The notes under the pieces were generated by a model. It was given only the letters and a program-made list of their open reading frames with translations. It searched no databases and was not told the DNA's origin. A program made the position numbers and the translations under genes. This document shows, piece by piece, positions 39,188 through 48,200 of a stretch of 64,000 bases of DNA (positions are counted from its first letter, which is position 1; every line of letters starts with the position of its first letter). The DNA is from Sphingomonas parapaucimobilis NBRC 15100 (lineage in GTDB: Bacteria > Pseudomonadota > Alphaproteobacteria > Sphingomonadales > Sphingomonadaceae), in NCBI RefSeq assembly GCF_000787715.1, contig NZ_BBPI01000097.1:1-64000 (forward strand), read 5' to 3'.

Positions 39188-40550
39188 CCGCAAGCTGACG
39201 CTCATCGGCGGCGGCGGTGTCCGCACGCCACTCGTCACCTTCGGCGTGAACGATGCCGCCGAGGCGCTGGGGGCGCGCGAACTGGTCCTGTGGGATCCGG
39301 ACGCCGACCGTCTCGCGATCATGGCAGCGCTCGGCCGGGCCATCGTCAAGGCCGAGGGCGGCGACCTGATCGTCCGCGAGGCATCCTCGATCGAGGATGC
39401 GGTCGAGGGCGCGTCGTTCGTCATGAACTCGATCCGCGTCGGTGGCATCGCCGGTCGCGCCGCCGATGAGCGCACGGCCATCGAACACGGCTTTCCCGGA
39501 CAGGAAACGACCGGCCCGGCGGGTGCGGCGATGGCCCTGCGTACGGTGCCGATCGCCATCGAACAGGCCCGGCTGGTCGAACGCCTGAGCCCCGACGGCT
39601 GGGTGGTGAATTTCACCAATCCCGCCGGCCTCATCACCCAGGCGATCAGCGATCATACCAATGCGAAGATCGTCGGCATCTGCGACACGCCGACCGAGCT
39701 GTTCCATAACATCGCCCATGCCCTGGGCGCGACGCTGGCCGATGTCGAATGCGACTATGTCGGCCTGAACCATCTCGGCTGGGTGCGCGGGATCCGGCTG
39801 CACGGCGAAGACGTGTTCGACCGCGTATTGGGTGACGACGCGGTCCTGGACAAGCTCTACTCGGCCCCCGTCTTCGACAAGGCGATGATCCGCGCCCTGC
39901 GGCTGATCCCGACCGAATATCTGTTCTTCTATTACGAACGCCGCCGCGCTCTGGCCAACCAGTGCAAGCACGGCGCCAGCCGCGGCACCGAGGTCGAGGC
40001 GTTGAACGTCGACCTGATCGCGACGCTGCGCGATCGCCTGTCGGCGGATGACGGCGCGGGTGCGATCGCGGCCTATGCGGCCTATCTGAACCGGCGGTCG
40101 GGCTCCTATATGAAGCTGGAAGCCGAGGGCGGCTCCGCCTTCGATCCCGAGTCGACCTTCGACATCGATCCGTTCCGCGTCGCCAGCGGCTATCACCGGA
40201 TCGCGATCGACGTGATGAGCGCGCTGACCGGCGCGAAGCCCGCCACGATCGTGGTCAACACGCGCAACCGGGGCGCCCTGCCCGACCTTCCCGAACGTTC
40301 GATCGTCGAGACGTCCTCCCGGATCGAACGGGACTCGATCACCCCGCTGCCGATCGCGCCCTTGCCCGATCCGGCCATCGGACTGGTCCACGGGATCAAA
40401 GCCTATGAGCGCGCCGCCATTGAAGCCGCACTGACCGGCGAACGGCCGACCGCCCGCAAGGCGCTGTTGATCCATCCGGCGATCGGCGAGTGGGACCCGA
40501 CCGGCGCGCTGCTGGCCGACCTGCTGGACCCGACCTGCCAGCATTGTTGA
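39171..40550 (+). CDS. GH4 family glycosidase, 6-phospho-beta-glucosidase type
   Basis: 459 residues. The NAD site LIGGGGVRTPL is at the N-terminus, Asn150 lies in NFTNPAGL, Cys171 in the metal motif CDTP, and His201 in GLNHLGW. GH4 enzymes cleave glycosides by NAD-dependent oxidation at C3 with a divalent metal. CDTP is like the CNVP/CDMP signatures of phospho-glucosidases and unlike the CHG/CHS of glucuronidase or galactosidase branches. CGGAG precedes the ATG. It works with the kinase it overlaps. Confidence 0.88.
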   Translation: MTAPTDRKLTLIGGGGVRTPLVTFGVNDAAEALGARELVLWDPDADRLAIMAALGRAIVKAEGGDLIVREASSIEDAVEGASFVMNSIRVGGIAGRAADERTAIEHGFPGQETTGPAGAAMALRTVPIAIEQARLVERLSPDGWVVNFTNPAGLITQAISDHTNAKIVGICDTPTELFHNIAHALGATLADVECDYVGLNHLGWVRGIRLHGEDVFDRVLGDDAVLDKLYSAPVFDKAMIRALRLIPTEYLFFYYERRRALANQCKHGASRGTEVEALNVDLIATLRDRLSADDGAGAIAAYAAYLNRRSGSYMKLEAEGGSAFDPESTFDIDPFRVASGYHRIAIDVMSALTGAKPATIVVNTRNRGALPDLPERSIVETSSRIERDSITPLPIAPLPDPAIGLVHGIKAYERAAIEAALTGERPTARKALLIHPAIGEWDPTGALLADLLDPTCQHC

Positions 40551-40566
40551 GCCGGGACGCGGCGCA

Positions 40567-40704
40567 GTGACGACGGATCGCGCCCGCGTGGTAACGGGCA
40601 CCACGCGGCGGACCCTGATGCTCGGTTCGGCCGGTCTGGTCGGGCTGAGCGTCACCGGCGCATCAGGGGCCGCGCCCACGGCCCTCGACCACGAGGCGGC
40701 CTAG
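40567..40704 (+). pseudogene. Truncated Tat-signal gene at the island edge
   Basis: A 45-codon frame starts GTG 16 bases after the GH4 stop and encodes a textbook Tat leader (TRRTLMLGSAGLVGLSVTGA) with a cleavage region (SGAAP). It then stops at once. The mature enzyme is missing, so this is the 5' stub of an exported protein that once followed GH4 in the operon. The cut lies at about 40690, where sequence of island type begins. Confidence 0.7.
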
Positions 40705-41016
40705 GCGATAAGGGCCTCCGGCGCCGGGGTTCGCGCAAACCACTCGCCGCCAACCCAAGCATCGGCAAAGCGGTTGTGATAGACGCTCTCGTCAGCCTTT
40801 GTGCCCGACACGTCAGCCCAGATATGCAGACGTGAGGCCCTGCCGGTTTGCAGGCGATAGAGGCGCTCGCTCGGGTCAGTCGACCAACCGATTTTCACCG
40901 GCCCGGCTTCCTGACCGCAGAAAATAAACGTAGCCCTGCTTGAGCGGCTGAGGCTTGGCACCTTTTCCAGAAGCCAATTTGCGCAAATGCCGCAGCCCCT
41001 CCTCAGTCGTCGTCAT
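40701..41016 (-). pseudogene. Frameshifted T5orf172/GIY-YIG-like nuclease gene
   Basis: The first frame (start 41016, MTTTEEGLRHLRKLASGKG) reaches KQGYVYF; the domain then continues one frame over as FCGQEAGPVKIGWSTDPSER and ends with ESVYHNRFADAWVGGEWF. Together these give the T5orf172 layout (GYVYF, VKIG, E, H, EWF). The break is at a run of four T (40921-40924 on the plus strand as AAAA), where one extra base would explain it. The start overlaps the stop of the upstream small gene (ATGA). It could be a true mutation, a sequencing slip or a switchable site. Confidence 0.65.
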
Positions 41017-41237
41017 GGATTGTCTCCGAAGACGGCGACGCGATATTGGCACGGCCGGGACCAGTCGTGCGCCCATGCCGATCGGATGAACAGTTCGCGA
41101 TCGCCATAGCGCGGACGTATCAGCGCGTTTGCATCAACGGGGCGTTCACCGCCGCGCCAATCCACCCAAGCCTGTTCGGCATCCGCGAGCGAACTGCCAA
41201 CCCGTTCCGGGACTATTCCGTGGTTTTGATTTCCCAT
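41013..41237 (-). CDS. Small hypothetical protein coupled to the T5orf172 gene
   Basis: 74 residues, start MGNQNHGIVPERVGSSLADA, with AGGTG upstream (GTG at 41246 is an alternative). It is rich in Trp and Arg (EQAWVDWRGGERP, RSAWAHDWSRPCQYRV). Its stop overlaps the next gene's ATG, so both were one operon. No family is recognised; the style is that of phage or plasmid cargo. Confidence 0.5.
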   Translation of the reverse strand: MGNQNHGIVPERVGSSLADAEQAWVDWRGGERPVDANALIRPRYGDRELFIRSAWAHDWSRPCQYRVAVFGDNP

Positions 41238-41322
41238 GATTTTCACCTGTCTCCGGTCTGTTCCGGTTTCAGATGACTGGTGACGCTTTCGTCAGCGCAA
41301 GAATGGCGAATAACAGCCATTC

Positions 41323-41342
41323 TGGTCGGGGAGACAGGATTC
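41323..41342 (-). other. tRNA 3'-end-like remnant, possible attachment site
   Basis: Read on the minus strand the 20 bases are GAATCCTGTCTCCCCGACCA, which looks like the T-arm 3' side, acceptor strand and CCA of a tRNA (acceptor CTCCCCG would pair with CGGGGAG, as in tRNA-Pro). Just upstream AGTAGGTCAGG resembles the variable loop and T-arm with the TTCG lost. No full tRNA can be drawn. Integrating elements often leave such 3' ends behind. Confidence 0.45.
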
Positions 41343-41624
41343 CTGACCTACTTTTGCCGCGCACTAAGTCATTGATTTTGCGTTGCCGCACAACCCGTCT
41401 GCCAGCGAGTTGCACAGTGATGGGTACAACAGGGTGTGCAGGTATACAAGTGATCGAACGCCACGCAGCGGGAAACCGAAGGCGGTACAAAGACCCAGTA
41501 TTGGACATTCAGCGGTCGTTTCAAGCTCCCCAACTTCGGACATCCATTCACGTTCGTCCGACGCTCGACTAGCGATGGTGAAGTTGGCGAGAAGCGGGAC
41601 TAAGCCGTCGTTCTAAAGCCTGCG

Positions 41625-41660
41625 CTGAACGTCAGATATCACCGCGATCGGACGTTCAGC
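41625..41660. repeat. Perfect 10-base inverted repeat
   Basis: GCTGAACGTC at 41625-41634 and GACGTTCAGC at 41651-41660 pair perfectly round a 16-base loop. It lies about 100 bases beyond the kwaB stop. With no T-run it is not a plain terminator; it could also be a recombination or binding site. Confidence 0.55.
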
Positions 41661-41760
41661 CCTTGCCCGGTCGACCTCGCACATCAGCTGCAATTGGGCC
41701 GCCTACAGCACAGCGGCTTTGAATTTCGTAATGCGATTTAACAGTCGCTGCTGTATTTCA

Positions 41761-42684
41761 TCATGCGATTTTCGTCGCATCGGGAACGTCATAGACGTTG
41801 GTCGAGAAAGCCGATGCAAGCCGATGATCCAGCAGAGCCGTGATGATATCGCTGCAGCTTTCTTCGGTACATACGATCAGACCATTCACATCAAAGTCCA
41901 GATTCAGGCTGTTCGCGGCATGATGCTGCCTGAGTTTTGCCATGAAATTCTGGTCTTTGTAATGACCCTTCTGCCGGATTGAGCACATGCGACGAAGGTG
42001 GATTTTATTGTCACCCACAAATGCAGTGAGAGGCGCAAGGTCGGTGAAGATCTGCGTAAACTCGGGCTCTGCTTTGAGGCTTGTGAAATCTTCGGCGTGT
42101 GCTTGACGATAGCTTAGGACGGATTCGAAATTTCCCTTATGGGGGATGATGATCTTATCATCGACGATGAAGAAGTCGACTTCCTTAGATAGAGAGAAGC
42201 TCGGAGCCTGATCCAATTCCAGAGCATTGTCGCGAAAGCCGATGTCAATAATCCCTTTGCGCTGCTTACTCCTCCAGGAGGCATCAGTTTTTCGTACCGA
42301 CAGAAGGACCTTGTCTCCGTCCGTCAGACGAACCACGAAGAAGCTGGTGTTTGTGACCTCTTTCTCGCTCCTGACCTTTTTTTGAATGACTGGATTGGCC
42401 GACTGAGCAACGATCAAGCCTGCATGCGTCTCGACGGTATCGATAAGAAGCGCGCTCGCCTCGTTATTTTGGGCGAGCAATCCATATTCGTGAACTTCTG
42501 TGATGCGCGCTCTAGCGGCGATCAAGGAAGCCTTGAGCGCAGCATCCAGATCCGGCTCGGTCGTGATCCAGCGACCTGTGTAAGTCGGAGCTGAGCCGGC
42601 ACCGCCGCCTGACTTCTTAAAGAGCCATACGGTCAAGCCAGCGTTCTGAATGTTGAACTGGGTGAGAGCTGCTGGAATCGGCAT
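41761..42684 (-). CDS. kwaB: Kiwa anti-phage protein KwaB (DUF4868)
   Basis: 307 residues, close to the usual KwaB length. After MPIPAALTQFNIQNAGLTVW the body shows the DUF4868 layout: FFVVRLTDGDKVLL, then VDFFIVDDKIIIPHKGNFES and a C-terminal DFDVNGLIVCTEES. KwaB is the cytoplasmic, DNA-binding arm of Kiwa, acting with membrane KwaA against phage. Its ATG follows the kwaA stop by 8 bases with AGGGAC before it. The call rests on DUF4868 likeness plus the partner gene. Confidence 0.75.
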   Translation of the reverse strand: MPIPAALTQFNIQNAGLTVWLFKKSGGGAGSAPTYTGRWITTEPDLDAALKASLIAARARITEVHEYGLLAQNNEASALLIDTVETHAGLIVAQSANPVIQKKVRSEKEVTNTSFFVVRLTDGDKVLLSVRKTDASWRSKQRKGIIDIGFRDNALELDQAPSFSLSKEVDFFIVDDKIIIPHKGNFESVLSYRQAHAEDFTSLKAEPEFTQIFTDLAPLTAFVGDNKIHLRRMCSIRQKGHYKDQNFMAKLRQHHAANSLNLDFDVNGLIVCTEESCSDIITALLDHRLASAFSTNVYDVPDATKIA

Positions 42685-42692
42685 CGAGGTCC

Positions 42693-43271
42693 CTAGGGTT
42701 TGATGATCTGGATGTCCTGAACCGGCCATTGCTTGTAACGTCCGGGATCGAGATAGCCTCTGACGAGCGCCCGACCTTTGTATTGCTCCGAACTGCCGGG
42801 AAAATTGTAGGTGACGTTGTAAAGCCGCCAGCCAAGTGCAATCAGAACAGGGTTGAGAAGGATTTGCCCAGAGCGATGGGTAATCCAAAACATCCATGCT
42901 AAAAATACGCAAAAACCTACAAACTTGCTGGTTTCATTGTAGTTTATTCCCATAAACGACACAATGTACGGCAGCGTATAGTTCATGAGGTCTGTCGGGA
43001 CGTATTCGGCCTCTCTAACGATGACGTCCTGTTTCGGACGAACAAGCGCCAGCGACAGGATCGTCATACCAAAACAGACGAGAGTAACTACAAGCAGAGT
43101 CAGCGAATACCATGCCTCGGTGATGGGGAGGGAACAGCCACCGGATTCGAGAGGCCAACAAAAAGCACGTCGCCACGCTGCGTAATCGACATTCTGCGAG
43201 AACAGAATGACTGCCAACGGCAGGTATGACCCCAGGAATACCATAATCGCAGTCAGGAGCCTGAATTGCAT
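42693..43271 (-). CDS. kwaA: Kiwa anti-phage membrane protein KwaA
   Basis: 192 residues with four main hydrophobic segments: about 5-25 (LTAIMVFLGSYLPLAVILF), 54-76 (SLTLLVVTLVCFGMTILSLA), 118-135 (FVGFCVFLAWMFWI) and 138-155. This matches KwaA in size and layout, and it directly precedes kwaB as in known Kiwa loci. KwaA forms the membrane sensor. The base composition looks more AT-rich than the flanking genes, in keeping with transfer. Confidence 0.72.
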   Translation of the reverse strand: MQFRLLTAIMVFLGSYLPLAVILFSQNVDYAAWRRAFCWPLESGGCSLPITEAWYSLTLLVVTLVCFGMTILSLALVRPKQDVIVREAEYVPTDLMNYTLPYIVSFMGINYNETSKFVGFCVFLAWMFWITHRSGQILLNPVLIALGWRLYNVTYNFPGSSEQYKGRALVRGYLDPGRYKQWPVQDIQIIKP

Positions 43272-43685
43272 CCCAGCCCTCTCGCCAAGCCCTTCCTTTC
43301 TAATTTGCCTTTATTCATTCGCAAGTCGCAAAATTGGAGGGGCGTAAACTGTAAGGGCAACCGAGCGCGATTTCCCACTGATTTCCGCTGGTCCGTCTCG
43401 AAGCGCCCCACCGGCAACTTTTGGCATGAGCAGATGTTTGCGATAGCTGATCTGGATGGCCGGCGCTGGTCGAGAGATGCCGTCAACTTCGCGGCGGCGC
43501 TGACCCTATTGCGGACACTCGGGACGCTTGTTCCCCTTCCCCATTGTTGCCGTCATTCATTAGGTTCAGCCGCTGCCGCAGGTGGCGTGCAAGCGACGCG
43601 TGTCAACTCCGCCTCATGGCCGAGTGGTGATTCGCTGGTGTCACAACCGCCCGGTGGTTACCTTGAGAGTCCTTGCGGCGCGTTA
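43272..43685. other. 414-base gap before the Kiwa genes
   Basis: Between the end of the nuclease-like gene and the kwaA start. It should contain the promoter of kwaAB near 43280-43350. No gene with a ribosome site or recognisable protein is seen; frames that cross it are patchy. Confidence 0.5.
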
Positions 43686-44480
43686 TCAGAACAGCCGGTT
43701 CAGCAGACGAGGCTCACTGGCCTTCAGCCGGTCCAGCATGGTGTTGACGTAGAACATATCGGGGTTGGCGAGGGCGGGGAGGACGACGACGCCATAATCC
43801 GGTTGGTCGATGTCGAGAGTGAAGACCACCAGGCCAACGCCGTGAATGCTGCAGAGCGAGGTCAGACGGTTCATGTCGTCGCTGGTGGTTGTGCGGGGTA
43901 CGACGATGTAGCTCTTGTGGCTGAACAACCGGTAAGCGACCGCCTGGCCGAAGGCGACGACAGGCTGGCCTGGTGTGGCCTTGATTTCTGCCGTCACGAT
44001 CTGCGGCTCGAATTTGAAGATGTCCTGCGCACGGGGTTTCAGAACGCCAATCACGTCAGGGGTGCCCCACTTCCCACCCAGGACGCTGCCGCCGAGCGCG
44101 CCGGCGACGGTCACCTCGTCATTCTCCTCGAGCCATTCGGCGAAGCTGGCGTAGAAGGCTTGCTCAGAGGCCGATGCCGTGCCGGGCACGTCTGCGTCGA
44201 CCGTGATTGGGGCGGCGGCGACCGCCTCATCCTGCGCGACGGCTTCGGCAGCGTCGGCCTGAGCGAAGCGGGCGAGCTGGTAGGTGCCGCGTGCAATCTT
44301 CACGATGTCGTCGGCGCTTTGGAAGAGGACGTGCGTCGCACCGCGAACGCTGTTGGTGGGCGTCTCCGGGTGAGCTGCTCCGATGGCCTTCAGCACCTCG
44401 GCCCAGCGCATTCCTCCGGGATTTGCTGCAAGGATAGCGCGGGCTTCATCCTGAATTTGATTGCGGTTTAATTTCGGCAA
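43686..44480 (-). CDS. PD-(D/E)xK-like nuclease with N-terminal winged-helix domain
   Basis: About 264 residues. The N-terminal part (NQIQDEARAILAANPGGMRW) looks like a HARE-type winged helix, and a middle linker is Ala-rich. The C-terminal half has a nuclease-like core: GTPDVIGVLK then QIVTAEIKATPG, giving Asp and Glu-x-Lys, followed by FGQAVAYRLFSHKSYIVVP. It is probably a DNA-cleaving or sensing accessory to the type I system whose operon it ends. No ATG fits; TTG at 44480 with GAGAAG upstream is preferred. Confidence 0.6.
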   Translation of the reverse strand: MPKLNRNQIQDEARAILAANPGGMRWAEVLKAIGAAHPETPTNSVRGATHVLFQSADDIVKIARGTYQLARFAQADAAEAVAQDEAVAAAPITVDADVPGTASASEQAFYASFAEWLEENDEVTVAGALGGSVLGGKWGTPDVIGVLKPRAQDIFKFEPQIVTAEIKATPGQPVVAFGQAVAYRLFSHKSYIVVPRTTTSDDMNRLTSLCSIHGVGLVVFTLDIDQPDYGVVVLPALANPDMFYVNTMLDRLKASEPRLLNRLF

Positions 44481-44500
44481 AATCTTCTCACTTACGTTCG

Positions 44501-45208
44501 TTACGCCATCCAGCGCTCCAAGCGAGCCTTGCGGGCTCGCCAATCCGGCATGCGCGTTGCCAAAAGTGCATGGAAAGCTTCACCATGGTCGTGATGGCGC
44601 AGGTGGCAGAGCTCATGGACGATCACGAAGTCAATTGCATCAACGTCGGCCTCCACCAGCCGCCGATTGAGGATCAGCGATTGGCCGCTGGCGGAAAGGC
44701 TGCCCCAGCGTTTCTCCATCGGACGCACAGTCAGCCGAGGCGGACGGGCCCCCTCGCCGAAAAGCAGCCAGCACCGATCGAACCGCTCGTACAGGACGCG
44801 GCGCGCCTCGCGCTGGTACCAGAGACCGAGCCGGACGGCGATGCGACGTGGTTCGTCCGCGGCAATGCCGCCGATCGTCAGGTGTTCCGGGGATAGCACC
44901 ACTCCGCGCGGCGCATCCGGTTCGACACGCAGACGATACTGGCGGCCGAGAAAGCGGTACGTTTCGCCTGCGACATGGCGACGGGGCGGGGTTGCGGGAC
45001 GCAATCGGTCGAAATCACGCTTCGTGCTCAAGATCCAAGCACCGCGCCTGACAAGCTTCGCCTCGATCGCCTCGAGCGGCGTGCCGACGGGTGCCGTCAC
45101 GCACAACATTCCATCCGGTCTGACAGTAATGCCAAGCGTGCGCCGTTCGCTGAATGCGAGGTCATAGGCGACCTCGGTCGCGCCAAGCGTGACGGTTTCG
45201 CCCATCAT
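44501..45208 (-). CDS. YgjP-like M48-type metallopeptidase (DUF45)
   Basis: 235 residues. The zinc motif is VIVHELCHLRHHDHGEAF, preceded by the family's KRWGSLSASGQSLILNRRL. YgjP/DUF45 proteins are small zinc proteins often found beside type I restriction genes; their role there is not settled. The start overlaps the hsdR stop (ATGATG), showing it belongs to the hsd transcript. Confidence 0.87.
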   Translation of the reverse strand: MMGETVTLGATEVAYDLAFSERRTLGITVRPDGMLCVTAPVGTPLEAIEAKLVRRGAWILSTKRDFDRLRPATPPRRHVAGETYRFLGRQYRLRVEPDAPRGVVLSPEHLTIGGIAADEPRRIAVRLGLWYQREARRVLYERFDRCWLLFGEGARPPRLTVRPMEKRWGSLSASGQSLILNRRLVEADVDAIDFVIVHELCHLRHHDHGEAFHALLATRMPDWRARKARLERWMA

Positions 45209-48200
45209 CTCGCCAACTGGCGACGGGCGATGCTGATCACGCCATCAGCGATCCGGTCCATGCCGGCTGCATCGAGGGCCCACAGCCCGCGCTGGCCTTT
45301 CACCTCGGCGTAGAGATAGTCGTCGATGCCGGCACGCATTACGTTTTGCGGGCCGGCGTCGTCCTGCCAGCCGACCCGGCACTCCGCGCGTACCAGGATC
45401 GCTATGGCGAGCGCGGCCTCGGCCGCGACCTCGTCCAAGTCCGACCGGGCGATCGGTGCCAGCGTCTCGCGCAGCAGCCGCCAAACCGCGGCAGCGAAAT
45501 CGTCTCCGCGCACTACGTCGGGCAAATCATCGGCGACCTTGGCGCCGACGATCTCGTCGCGCACCGCCGTCACGCGGGCAAGATAGTCCGCTTCGCACAG
45601 CCTGCCTGCGCGGAATTCCTCGATTGCCTGCGCAACGATGGCGGAGAAGCGCTGGAAGCGGATCGGGTCCTCTTCCATCCGCTCCGTGATGGTGCGGGCC
45701 GTCGCGCTGGCGATCGCGTCCGCGACAGAAGCCGAGCCGCCGGTCGCCTCCTCCACAGCCGCCTTGAAGGTGCTCTCGTCGAAGATATCGACCGGCCCGA
45801 CTAGCTCCACCATGCCGGTCGCGGTGATGTGCTGGTCGAGCAGCTTGCGGATACGCGCCTGGTATTCGCGCGCGTCGTAGTCGTTAGCGGCATCAGCATA
45901 GCGGCGCGCGACCGCACGGCGCAGCGCTTCATGCCGCTTCAAATCCTCCTTGTAGCCGCAGATCGCCCGCTCGGAGGTACGCTCAACCCAGTCCTGCGAG
46001 GTGAACGCCGCCTGCAGCGCGCCGGCAAAGGCGCGTAGCCGACCGTAGAAGTCGCGCCGGATCAGCTCATCTGCGAGGTAGCGTTCATAGGCTTCCTGGT
46101 CGGCCGTGTTCGCGATGCCCTTGAACAGGTCGAGCAGCGCGGAGTGCGTGTCAGGTAACCGCTCGGTTTCCTCGCGGATCGCCACCAGGGCCTGCGCGAC
46201 GTCGCCCTCGTCGTAATCCGCGAAGGCCTGGTAGCTGGTCATCGCGCGGTCGAGCTCGCCGAGCACGCCAGCATAATCGACAATATGGCCGTGCGTTTTT
46301 TCAGCCTCATCATCCTGATACAGCCGGTTCACCCGCGCGATCGCCTGAAGCAGGCCGTGCTCACGCAGCGGCTTGGCGAGGTAGAGCACGCGGTTGCGAG
46401 GCGCGTCGAACCCAGTGAGCAGCTTGTCGACCACGATCAGTAGGTCGGCGCCCGTGCCTTTCTTGAAGCGGTCGATCACGTACCGCTCGAAGGTTTTCAA
46501 GTCGCCCTGGAGCGCCTTGGCGCGCTTCAGGTGGGCGCGAACCAGATCGTCTTCCTCGCCGACCTCCTCGTGACCCTCGCGGTCGTCAATATCGGAGATG
46601 ACGACCTCAGCCGTTACGTCGCCAAAGCCTTCGATCAGCTGCTTGAGCAGCACCGCCTCGCGCTTGCCACGCGCGACCAGCTGGCCGCGGAAGGGAGTGT
46701 CCTTCCAGTTGCGCGCGAAGTCTTCAGAGACGTCGAACGCTACCTCCTTGAGCCAAGGCGCAGCACCCAGCACCTCGTTGGTGCGACCCATGCGGCGCTT
46801 GAGGTCGGCCTTCTGCTCGTTGGTCAGCCCCTTGGTGACACGGTCGAACCAGCGGTCGAGCCCGTCTTGCTCGACGTCCATCTCGACGTGCCGCCCCTCG
46901 TAGAGCAGCGGCACCACGGCCTTGTCGCGCACCGCCTCATCAATCTTGTAGCTGTGGATCAGCCCGCCGAAGGTGGTGAAGGTCGACCGCTCGCGCTTCA
47001 GCAGCGGCGTGCCGGTGAAGCCGATGTAGCAGGCGGCGGGGAATACGGTCCGCATCTGCCGGTGCAGGCTCTCGTCGTCCTTCACCGTCTGGCTGCGATG
47101 GCTCTCGTCGACGAGCAGGAAGACGTCGGGATCATCGTCGCGCAGGCCGCCGCGCTCGACTAGGCTGCGGAACTTGTGGATAAGCGTCGTGACGATGTCG
47201 GCCTTGTCGCGGATTAGCTTGCCGAGGTCTGCGCCGCTACCGGCCTGCACCACCCGCTTGCCCGTAGCCTTGAACGTATCGCCGATCTGGATGTCGAGGT
47301 CGGTGCGATCGGTGACCAGCAGCAGTCGCGCCGTCGGCACCGCGCGTATGATCTCGCCCGCCAGCATGACCATGGTCAGCGATTTGCCCGAGCCCTGGGT
47401 ATGCCAGATCACGCCCCCGCGCCGTCGGCCAGCGTCATCGCGGGTGCGCAGCCGCTCGATCGTGCGGCGCACGCCGAAGAACTGCTGGTAGCGGGGCACC
47501 TTCTTCTCGCCCGCGTCGAACAGCGTGTAGTGGCGGACGACATCTAGCAACCGCTCGGGCGAGCAGAGCGAAACCAGCAGCCGGTCAAGCGCGGTCGGCT
47601 GGCGCCCGCCGCCCGCCTCCATCATCCGCTCGTGGCGCCCACGGTGGGGCGAGAAGTCGGCGAAGATCGCGGACGCGGTCGGGGGGGCGAGCCCGGCGTT
47701 CACCACGCGGTGCATCTGCGCCTCGCCGACCTCCTGCTCGCGCCACAAGGCCCAGAACTGCGCGGGAGTGCCGGTGGTAGCATAGCGCGGATCGGCGGCG
47801 TTGGCGGCGATCAGCAGCTGCGCGCTGGCGAACAGGCGCGGGATCTCGTCGGCGTTCTGGTTGCGCAGTTGCTGGCTGATGCCCTGATCGGTGGCGACGC
47901 TGGATGCCTTCACCTCGATCACGACCAGCGGCACGCCATTCACGAACAGCACGATGTCGGGTCGGCGGGTGTCGGCGGCGCCCTCGCGCTGCACGGGGAA
48001 CTCGGCCGTCATGTGGAGGACGTTCTTTTCGGGGGCGTCCCAGTCGACGAACCGGAGCTGGCGGCCCTGCGCGCGCATCTCGCCGCGCTCGTTGGGGAGC
48101 GTCACGTCGACCGAGGTGCCGAGCCGCAGCAGGTCGGTGACGGCCGCGTTACCGCCGAGCAGCCCCTTGCCCCGGTCGGCGACCGCACGTCGCAGCCGCC

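Larger units (their letters stand above)
41238..41760. other. 523-base gap in the island: tRNA-like remnant and a hairpin
   Basis: No convincing gene. The stretch holds a tRNA 3'-end-like sequence at 41323-41342 and an inverted repeat at 41625-41660, both listed separately. Its left end carries the ribosome site of the gene at 41237 and its right end lies just after the kwaB stop. Confidence 0.5.

Noticed and set aside
39171..40550. GH4 enzyme as alpha-glucuronidase acting on plant inositol-glucuronic acid lipids
   Set aside because: The metal motif is CDTP, like phospho-glucosidases; glucuronidases of GH4 carry a CHG-type motif.
41290..41400. A complete tRNA gene
   Set aside because: Only the 3' part can be matched; the T-loop is damaged and no D-arm or 5' acceptor strand is found.
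41269..41572. Short frames on both strands across the tRNA-like remnant
   Set aside because: The plus-strand product (GRGDRIPDLLLP) is the familiar false protein made by reading a tRNA backwards.
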